Source: Hippasteria phrygiana (Eukaryota; Echinodermata; Asteroidea; Valvatida; Goniasteridae). From it: a stretch of 64,000 bases of DNA. Below are positions 1-9,800 of this stretch, piece after piece (position 1 is the stretch's first letter; each line of letters opens with the position of its first letter). Location of the stretch: assembly GCA_037893225.1 (NCBI GenBank), contig JAZGUH010000280.1, forward strand, positions 186,001 through 250,000, written 5' to 3'. The position numbers were made by a program, and so were the translations under genes. Under the pieces are notes generated by a model, which worked only from the letters and a program-made list of their open reading frames with translations, searched no databases and was not told the origin of the DNA.

Positions 1-639
1 ATACTGCAGTTTTAAGTCAAATAATAATCACAACGGATAACAAAATATATAATTGATTATTGAGGATAAAACGCTACACCTTATTTCCTCAGCAAATAAG
101 GAACCATCAGATCAACACAATCAAAACTGAAAGTGAATGACACCTCTATACAATATCTTTTACATTAAATGGAAAAGGTACAAAAGTGTAATAGATTTAT
201 GTACACGGCAAGTTAAAAGTGAAAGGCAACGTATAATGCAAATTATTACTAAAATAAATATTCAAGTTTTGTTTTAAACTTCAATTCGTGTTAAAACGAG
301 ATAAAAAACAATTACAGCTTGTGAGAAACTGTCAAACAGAAAAAAAATATTTAGAAAAAAAATAATAAACTAAAAAGGTTGGAAAATTCCTGTTTATACC
401 AAGTTGATTGAAAAGGAAAATGTGTGTAAAGTTTGTGAAAATTAATCTTTATGGTTTAAAAATTAGTCATAACTGCTAAAATAGCAAAGTTATGGCTGTT
501 TTCTTGCCCACTTTTACATCAAACAGGAAAGTTGTTTGTTACAAGAACAAATGGCACTCATACACACAGCTGTTCAGGGAAAGTTCGGATAGAGTTTTCT
601 CAAAATATTATGAATAATTAATAATTTGGGAGGCTAATC
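1..639. other. AT-rich 3' flank of the XKR gene, no gene seen
   Basis: AT-rich sequence with short homopolymer runs and no credible coding frame. It lies downstream of the XKR stop codon on the minus strand. I found no AATAAA or ATTAAA on the minus strand between the stop and the window edge, so the end of the transcript is not placed. Confidence 0.5.
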
Positions 640-644
640 ATCCT

Positions 645-940
645 TACTCGCAGCTGGGGTGCTGAATTGTGAAGGACGCGGCTACAACGTGGTAGAGTCG
701 CTGGCACGTAAAGGCGCCTCTGGCAGCCGGCCACATCGACCCATATATGACCATGGAGCACAGCCAGAGATCGAAAGATTTTTCCGGAGGGAGGAATGCT
801 GGAGGATCCGGAGAAAAACCCTCGTTGCACAGGAGAGAACCAACGCACAACTCTACTCACATATGTCCGAGTCAGGAATCGAACCCGGGCGACATTGGTG
901 AGAGGCGAGCGCTTTACGCACAAGCCACCCATGCTACCAA
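645..940 (-). repeat. tRNA-derived SINE, family S2
   Basis: Read on the minus strand, a tRNA-like head (about 935-865) carries an A-box-like GGCTTGTGCG and a B-box GGTTCGATTCC. It is followed by a body with GGTTTTTCTCCGGATCCTCC. The same body (GGTTTTCTCC type) follows a similar tRNA head at 47990-48150, and a related head is at 39655. This is a retroposed element and not a functional tRNA gene, because the arms do not close into a clean cloverleaf. Confidence 0.7.
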
Positions 941-1026
941 TAATGGTGACACATGAATTTGATAGCACCATTAGAAAGATCCGAACAAGCTCTTTCTGTT
1001 GGTACAAGGATCATATATGAACGGTG

Positions 1027-1275
1027 AAACATGGTGAAACATCTCCCGGGGGATTTATGGTGCTTGGGCAAGACACTTTACTACAATTGCCTCTCTCCAC
1101 CCAGGAGTATAAATGGGTACCTGTGAGGGTAGAGAACAGACTGCGCTGATCTCGATCTGCTGCATAGAACCGATCTCATGGCCTGATAACCAGGGGTAAC
1201 AACTGTGAAATGCTTTGAGACATTTGTATAAAGCGCTATGTAAACACCACATTATTGTTTGAATGCTCTGGTGTG
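1027..1275 (+). repeat. SINE, family S1
   Basis: It shares long blocks with 57800-58050, including CTTGGGCAAGACACTT, AAATGGGTACCTGTGAGGG, CAGA(C/T)TGCGCTGATCTCGA and GCTTTGAGACAT(A)TTTGTATAAA. The tRNA-like head is clearer in the other copy. The 3' end is rich in small A/T repeats. A third 3' fragment is at 59236-59300. Confidence 0.8.
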
Positions 1276-1487
1276 TGGTTTCCTTGTCGAGTAAACTCAA
1301 CATTGGTAAGCAACAGGGGTGCTGTGGCTTGTCGAATAAACTCGACATTAATAAGGAAAAGGGAAAAGATGAACACGTTTTCTATGAGGTTGTGTTCAAG
1401 ATGTTGATTTTGGTGTCAATACTCTAATGGTTGTCTGCAATCTAAGAGGTGCTAACTGCATATCAATAGTTCTTATGGCCGTCAAAT

Positions 1488-3832
1488 TTAGTTACCAAAC
1501 AAAGCTACATTGTCGGACACCAGGTTGGTCGGGATTCTACCCAGGGATTTCCTTGGTGGCTTCTTCTGGGTCGAGGAGGGGTTGGGGGAGGGACTCAGGA
1601 GGGCTAGCCTGGTACTCAGGGGAGTCAACGGCTTGTTCTCTTTGCCAAGACCTGACGCCACCTTGACGGAGCTCGTCAGGGGCGTGGGTGGAGTGCCCTG
1701 AAGCCCAGCGGCTTCCGGCTTAGCATCAAGCTTGGTCTTAGAATGCGAGGCGCTTAGTGTGCGAGGTGATTTTACGTAGCTCTGAGTGACAGGGGAGAGT
1801 CTTTTATTCTCGGAATCAATGAGCAGATTGCTTTGGGCTTTCTTGCTAAGATGCTTGGTTTGCTTAGAGCCACTGTTGATGATTTTTTCCGGGATTGATT
1901 TAGCTTCGGGAGTGCTTAGGGGATGCTTGTGGCTGCCGTTGGCTTTTCTCTTATGTGTTTGGACAGATTTAGAGGAGGGACTTTGAGTGGCATTGTCGCT
2001 AATCTCACTTCTAAAATCTGATTTTCTTGAGACATTCCCTTGATCTTCTTCCAAGTTTTTGCCTTTTGGAACTTGATGGTTTGTAGAACACTCTGACTGA
2101 GTTTCGTTGGTGTGATCGAAGGGATGGGTGTTGGGTTTGTCAGAATGACTGAGGAGGTCATGGGCAATATTTCTGCCTTCTGGGGTATTCCTAGAGATGC
2201 CAGTGATTGGCGGAAGACTATATTCTGGTCCTTTTCTGGGTGTATCAGATGACACCTTCATCTCATTCCGCATCGACAGTCTTTCCGTTTTTGGAATCTC
2301 TGATCCTGACGGACTTTGCAAATTTGTGGGGACGATGATATCTGATTGTGTTTCAATTGCTCTATGTTTGGAAACCATGGATGTCATTCCTGCACCAGGA
2401 GTCCCGAGTTTCAAGCGTAATCCAAAATGTTTAATATCTGAATAACAATCACTGGGAAGGGCAGTTTCAGAACAAACACATTCCAGGGTTTCATTTCCTT
2501 CAATATTAGACCTTCTACGATCATCGCTTGTCTGTTTGTTTTCTGGAATGACATGCAATGACTCACTATCGGTTTGCTGAGGTGTGTCCAAAAGGTTGTG
2601 TTTAATTTTGTAGGATTTCTGATTATTTGCTCTGGATGAAGTGTCGGTTTTGGGTGTGAGCAACTCGTCGCATTTAGTTATTTTTATGCCATCATCTTTC
2701 TGACACGTGTTCTGCAACGGTGCTTTTCTGTCAACATCCGAAGAGCTTTGCGCAGCTGTGTGCGTTTCGGAACTACGATCGTTGTCAACTTTCACTTGAC
2801 AGACGTGTTTGTCAAACTTCAACTGTCTCTTAGAGAATCGTGGTGCAGGCTGCCTTTCTAGTATCTGATCGTAAATTTTCTGGACTTCGTAGGCGCTCAT
2901 TGTGCCAGGGGATTCTGGTGAATCGATGTAAGCGGGCATTTGCAGCAGCTCGACAGAAACTTGGCTGACTTCTAAGGTGTTTGCCTTGTTTTGGGGAACA
3001 GAAGCATTTTGACAAATCGGTGTCTTGGGGGCCTTGCTGCTGCTGGCAATTTGAAAAGTGATTTGTGGACTTTGGTGGATTTCAAAGTCGACCGAGTTAA
3101 GCTCACGTGTAACCAATGGTGTGTTCGGTTGTGAATAGGATCGGCCTCTGTTCTGAGTTGATGTCATGTGACTCAATCGACTGTTTTCAAAATCTAAGCA
3201 TGCCCGGCATGGTGTTCTGTATTTAGCACCTGCTGATCGAACGGAGCTCATTCTGGACTCATCAACGAGTAATGATTGAGCCAAAGCCATTTCCTTATGT
3301 TTGTCAAACCTATCCACCAAGTCTGTTGCAAATCCGGACAGCTCGTACATTTGAAAACCGCACGTACAGGGCTTGGGGGTATTCTGGGAATGTGATGGTT
3401 TTAATGGCTGATCAGTTACCTCCAAATGCTGCAATGATTTGGCATTCCCCAACGCTGCCCCACATTCGCATTCATTTTCAGTTGTGAGCAAGCAGCCTAA
3501 GCTCTTGCTCCTGAGCGGGGGCGCTGTTCGCCAATCAAAGGAGCCCGGGTCTGCCTTAGGAGGTGAATACTTACAGGGGGTTACCATCCTATGAGAGCAT
3601 GGGTCCTCCAGGGGGTGACCATGTTTGGCATCTAGTGGGGGTTTCTGCGGCGACGGGGTACGGGAGCGGTGGAAAATCTCGGCCTCCATGTCACCATGGC
3701 GACCGAGGATTGAGAGTCGGTTGGATTTGCCGTGAAGACAGACGTCCTTTTTGTTATTTTCTGCTCCACCGCAGCATGATATCACTCCTCTTGGATGGAA
3801 AAATCGGTAGTATAGGATCATGGTTGTGACAC
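1488..3832 (-). CDS. XKR: XKR terminal exon: last membrane segment and a ~760-residue cytosolic tail
   Basis: The acceptor is GTATTTGTGACAG|GTGTCACA. It codes residues 357-1137 and ends in TAA at 1490-1488. [16 protein letters not shown] closes the last membrane segment. After it the sequence is polar and probably disordered: two Cys-rich patches (CECGA, PCTCG), about 24 SP/TP sites, a DLVD tetrapeptide at residues 527-530, and a KEN tripeptide in GKENKPLTP at residues 1087-1089. The frame stays open for 2.3 kb, which chance does not explain. I recognise no domain in the tail. Confidence 0.92.
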
Positions 3833-6800
3833 CTGTCACAAATACAAAAATGCAGTCAAACTCACCAACTGACTCCCTTAAGATACACATTTGTCTGCAG
3901 AAAGTTCAGGAAACAACTGACACGAGCTAAAGATAGATCACTGGAACTAATGAGGACATCTGCTGCATACACACCTTTGTACGGATAGCCTGCCCATTAC
4001 TTCATGTAGAAAATTTAGCGCAACCTGTCCCAAAAATACCTTCAAACACATTTCTGGGTTACCCATAAAGGAGGGGTCACTGGTCAACTTCCTTCCTAGC
4101 AAACTTGCCCCTTAAAAACTCACTTCTTGACTGACTTGCCCCCTGCGCTGTTGTTTAGCAAACGATACATTTTATTTGTGTTCATTTATTCACACTTTAA
4201 ACAGTGATGTAGTCGAGACCATCACAAGACCCTGCAAGACCATCACAAGATCTTCAGTCTATTCAAGTCTCAAGCTATTCAAATGAACTGTAATAAAAGT
4301 ATTCCTTTGTCATGGTTTATGCCTGTTACTTGTGCCTGTAACAAGCTAGTCTTGTGAATGGTCTTGTGCATGGTCTTGTGAATTATGGTCTTGACAACAT
4401 CAGTGACTTTAAACTTCACCAAGTTGCGTGGATGATCTGTGGAATTCCATAACTTTACCAAGTCGTATGTTTAAATTGATAATCTGGAGTTTACTGCATT
4501 TTCCACTTTTAGTCTACAAGCTGCTAGCCTATGCCGTTTGAGTGTTTGGGAAAAAAACCAATTAAATTGAATTCATTTTTAGAAAAGTGGCAGGAGTGAG
4601 ATTTGAACTGCGACCTCCCAAATACCGTACCGGCGCTCTACCAACTGACCTATCTTGCCCTATGTTTGCCGGCCTCCCAAATTGTCAGTGTCTTTGTTCG
4701 GGGGACAGAGGGGGAGACACTAGTTAAAAGTCTTCCAAGCATTCCGATTTTTGAGACACTCCCTAACACATCAATTACTCACCTATGAAGAAGCCGCCAA
4801 ACACCACCGTGAACCCAAGCGAGGTATACCAGTCCTCCAGCATCCCGAACCGGTGCCACAGCAACAGCAATATCACGTTCTCCACGGCAACGATGGAATA
4901 GAAGATGGTGATGCGGTACCTGGTGTTGCCCTCCTTGAGATTGAAGAAGCAGAAGATGTACACGGTGCCGATGACGCAGTTGAAGAGCCTCTCCTCTTGC
5001 CAGGAGTCGCAGAAATCAGTCCGCTGAAAGTAGACCCACAAGACCATGGCAAGGCAGTGAACACCTGAAACAGAACAAGACGACGATAAAAAGACGATGA
5101 CGATGGAGTGTCATGCAGCAACCTAATCTCTGTTGTGATCAAATGATGTGTTCTGCGTAGTTTAGTTTGGGGCTGTAGAATACTGTGGCAGGGATACGGC
5201 AACCAAACTATAACATACCAAACTGTAACATACAAAAATCCTCGGTGAAATATAACCTTTCTGCTAAGCCAAAAAAACAAAAATAGTTCTGCTTCCGATT
5301 ACATGTTATTTAAAAATAGGGTAGGTTGGTAGGGAAATTTTTTTGGCCACATTTTTGTAATGATCATATGTAGGTGTCTACGTGTTGTCAAAGTTTAAAG
5401 GTAGTATTTACAGCATTTAAAAAAATATTTGTTTATTCTTTCAAAAAAAAATTTCCCAAACAAATAATAAGGGTTGGGCCTGTAATTGCATATGGTTGAC
5501 ACAAATACGTGCAGATTGAAAATTGCCACCTGGCCGGTTGACGTCTATGTGTGCCAATTTTTGCATTTTCAATCCATTATTGGGGTATTGTGTACGTTAT
5601 GCTTGGCTGCACAAACCTCTTGTTTCCGTTTCACTTGACTGCATAACCCGGCCTGGCGCCCACATGAAATACCCGGTATGCCCAGTTTCAAGGGGTTAAA
5701 ATAGGGTAGGTAGGGTAAACGGACGCAGAACTAATTTTTTGGCATAATTGTTGATTAACCAGATGGCAGGATTAGCAGGGTTTCCCCTTAACTTTTTTTT
5801 TCACTAGCCGGCCGGACCAGTAATGTTGGCTTTTTACTAGCCCGCCAGCATTTTCACTGGTCCGCATGTTTTTTTCACCTTTTAGGCTACTTTTTTTGTA
5901 AGTTACCTGACCAAGTACACTGTATTTACAAACATTTATTACAAGCTGAGAGTAAGCCTGTTCGATATTTTTTTCATATCGAAAATCGTATCGGCCCCTT
6001 TAAAAAAAACCCGGAATATCAGGGAATTTGATATACCGAAGAATATCGTGATATATGTTTCTTTTGGCCGCATTACGTGTGGATTTGTCCAGTTTACTTT
6101 GCTCGAAATTCCAGTAACTCCACGGCCTGAAATTTTAGCAGGGCGGCAGACAATGCGAGCGCGTAGCGCGACGCCCTTACGGCGTGGAGTCCGGGGCCCG
6201 CTTGAGGTCCCGGGAAATTTTGTATTCTAGATGCTCTGTGTGGTGCAATCTGAGGCATTTCCTGGCCCACTTTCTTATGAGAAAGTGGCCACCCAAAAGT
6301 CTGAAATTCTAGCGTACGGCAAATACTTCTACAAATCATAGAACGTCACACAACTTTGCACCCGACAATAACATTGAGATCACTTATTTCAATTGTTCAC
6401 GAACGTCGTATATATACCACATTGAAATCACTTGCTTACAAATCACGGTGTCGCCACTAACCCGGCTTTGAAACTATAACTACGCATGCGCGTCTTTTTG
6501 ACTAGCCTTTTCTCAAGACGCAGGTTTGCACAGTGATCCTTATACACGTGCGCTTATTGCTGCAATACATCCTTTCAGGCATTAACAGAGGCTACGTACA
6601 TGTGCTAAAACAGTTGAATGCCGCTGTACTTGTATGCATGTTACGTTACGTTATCGTTACGTTAAATCATTTAATCGAATTTAACGATGTTCATTTTCCC
6701 AAAAATAAATGATAAATAAATTAGCAGTTACTTGTATTTACATGCCTTTTCCCCTTTAAATTGTAAATGTTTTCACACAAATTTATTGAGTACTACCCGG

Positions 6801-9800
6801 TCCCAAATGTTACGGAACATTGTAATTTAGGTAAACTGGTTCTCGACGCGACAAAGTGAAAATGATAATTCCCAGTGTACAATGTACATGTACGTACACG
6901 CATGCGAACTCATCTTGAGATGGTCAACCCCTGTAGCGCATCTGCGCGTGCGCGTTGCTTTGTTGCTAGCCTTGGTCAAGTGCAAGCAACCGCACTGAAT
7001 GCCACCGTCTTTCCCCAGTGTACAAGGCAGTTACGTGTAGCGAACTGCGTCGCGTCTTGAGAAAAGATTAAAACACGTGGCGCGCATCCATTGTACATTG
7101 TGCAATGTCATGTCGTCTTTACAAAATATACGACACGATCGTTTGTTGACAGCTCGCATGTGATCGTCCATGGTATTATCATCTGTGTTACTAATCAACA
7201 ATGCTGAAATAGAAACAAACGCTAGTCTTTCTGGAGTGCCATAAAGTAGCCAACTGAAGGTAAATGTCGTAAAACTCCAAATACTCAACGAGCGAAGGGA
7301 AGCTTTGTTTAATACCTCCATGGTCAAACCGGCCCCCCGTTCCTGCCGCTCAATCCCGGCGGGCCCGATCCCGGCGGGCCCGATCCCGGTGGGCCCGATC
7401 TCATGATGCCGTGGTGACTTCCGTCATGTATTTTTTTATTCCCCCGTTCTTCCGGTAATGAAAAAGTGACGTCATCACGATAATATCGAATATATTCTTC
7501 TGCCGATATTTCGGTATCAAAATAAATGGATATCGAACAGCCTTAGCTGATGTGAGAGTAAACTCCACGCAATCGGGGATCGCTGTTGACAATCTGGCTC
7601 TGAAGACGCGCGCGCTTAGCTTATCTTGGCATTTTTTTTCACTAGACCGCCGGACTACTTAGAGAAGGGTTTTGACTAGACCGCCGCTGTTTTGACTAGA
7701 ATTTGTCTAGCGGACCAGCGTTAAGGTCGAACCCTGATTAGTAATCTATAATTGGATTCTTTTGAAAGCACTGGTGGCCAGTGGACCACACACTCCTCAT
7801 GAATATTGCAGTGCCGAAACAACCTGTGTGCACTGACCTGTATAGAACGAGTTCATTATCTCAGCCAGCTGGACATTAATGCTGGTACCACATAAAAACC
7901 AGCATTTCTGCAATTGATACCGCTTTCAGACAATATGAATTGATCCCTTACTGCCAAATCAAACTCACCAACAACTAAGAAGGTATAGCCTCTAAAGGCT
8001 GAAGCGAAGAGCACCAAAGCGACAACACGGGATGAGATCATCCCGATACGCCATATAGTCTGAAGGACGACGCCTGGCCAGGATACACTGTTCTTGTCCG
8101 TTCGTACGCGGCGATGGGCACGACTGTAGGCGACGACAGCCCAGCATAGAGAGAACAGAGACACTATACCGGAAATACCTGGAAGAAATGAACAGAGCAT
8201 ATTGCCTCAGCTGAAGAAGCTTACATAATGAGTAAAATAGAAAAATTGTGAAAGCAAAACAAGGTCTTCACAAGAGGAGTGGGCGCGGAGACTAAAGTTG
8301 ATCGTTTCACTTGGAAACACAGTTGTAGGCAAATTCAGTTTCAGAAAACCTTCACACTCAATTAATGGACAATTTATACCTAGGCAATATTGACGTCAAA
8401 TTTTATAGGAAGTTAGTGCCAGGAGGGGTAGGGGTAGGGTGACAGAGGGGTAGGGGAAGGGTGACAGAGGGGTAGGGGAAGGGTGACAGAGGGGTAGGGG
8501 AAGGGTGACAGAGGGGTAGGGGAAGGGTGACAGAGGGGTAGGGGACGGGTGACAGAGGGGTAGGGGACGGGTGACAGAGGGGTAGGGGAAGGGTGACAGA
8601 GGGGTAGGGGAAGGGTGACAGAGGGGTAGGGGAAGGGTGACAGAGGGGTAGGGGAAGGGTGACAGAGGGGTAGGGGAAGGGTGACAGAGGGGTAGGGGAA
8701 GGGTGACAGAGGGGTAGGGGAAGGGTGACAGAGGGGTAGGGGAAGGGTGACAGAGGGGTAGGAGAAGGGTGACAGAGGGGTAGGGGAAGGGTGACAGAGG
8801 GGTAGGGGAAGGGTGACAGAGGGGTAGGGGAAGGGTGACAGAGGGGTAGGGGAAGGGTGACAGAGGGGTAGGGGAAGGGTGACAGAGGGGTAGGGGAAGG
8901 GTGACAGAGGGGTAGGGGAAGGGTGACAGAGGGGTAGGGGAAGGGTGACAGAGGGGTAGGGGAAGGGTGACAGGGGTAGGAGAAGGGTGACAGAGGGATA
9001 GGGGAAGGGTGACAGAGGGGTAGGGGAAGGGTGACAGAGGGGTAGGGGAAGGGTGACAGGGGTAGGAGAAGGGTGACAGAGGGGTAGGGGAAGGGTGACA
9101 GAGGGGTAGGGGAAGGGTGGCAGAGGGGTAGGGGAAGGGTGGCAGAGGGGTAGGGGCAGGGTGACAGAGGGGTAGGGGAAGGGTGACAGAGGGGTAGGGG
9201 AAGGATGGGAAGGGGTTGCAGAGGGACAGAGAGGGGTTGCAGAGGGACAGAGAGGGGTTGCAGAGGGACAGGAGGGGTGGCTGAGGATGTGGGATGGGTG
9301 TGGAATGGATGGCAGGGGGAAGAAAAGGGGAGGTGCTGGGTGGGGAAGGAAAGAACTGATTCCTCACCAGTGAACAGATTCTCATCATTGGTTGCGACCA
9401 TGATGTACAGCTGCAATACAACCTGAGGTGCGGACTCCAGAAATGACTCAAACAAACGAAGCATGCACACGTCGCTCTGCTGATGATGCAAGCGCTCAAA
9501 GTCAATAGGATCTTTGCTCCGCCGAGCCTCAAGACCAGTCTCAAAGACAGTGACATACCTGCAAACCAGGGAAGAGATCTACAGATGTGAGACATCTTTG
9601 GAAGGCCATGGGTAATGTTAGTCCTTAAACTCTTGTAACGCAGGATTGCTATTTCTGACTTGGCATAACTACACTGTATTAGGGAGGGTATTGGTGGTAC
9701 CATACAAGTACATGATCCCATGGGATCAAGCCACAGTTGTCTTTACAATGTAATACTGCTAAAAGTTCAATATATTGACAATCTTCATTTTGAAAATGCG

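Larger units (their letters stand above)
5776..7736. mobile_element. TIR DNA element with 5-bp flanking duplication, carrying a second element
   Basis: The left end CAGGGTTTCCCCTTAAC and right end, read inverted, CAGGGTTCGACCTTAAC are followed on both sides by CTAG/CCGCCGGAC-type subterminal sequence. ATTAG flanks both ends (5771-5775 and 7737-7741). Most of the interior is a second TIR element (5953-7545). No transposase frame was seen, so it is non-autonomous. It fills most of XKR intron 4. Confidence 0.75.

Noticed and set aside
865..935. tRNA gene on the minus strand
   Set aside because: A- and B-box-like sequences are present but the arms do not pair properly, and the sequence continues into a SINE body shared with 47990-48150. 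The same reasoning applies to 4570-4672, 31575-31690, 45768-45842, 57800-57860 and 63721-63795.
4873..5280. 135-codon minus-strand frame over XKR exon 5
   Set aside because: It is the wrong frame of a real exon. The correct frame gives the conserved XKR segment and joins in phase on both sides.
8413..9206. Regular repeat array resembling a CRISPR
   Set aside because: There are no unique spacers: the array is head-to-tail 22-mers in an animal intron.
8396..9721. Long minus-strand open frames (441 and 362 codons) rich in Pro/Ser/Leu
   Set aside because: They are the XKR exon 3 read through into the intronic 22-bp satellite. The satellite has no stop codons on that strand in any frame, so the openness is automatic.
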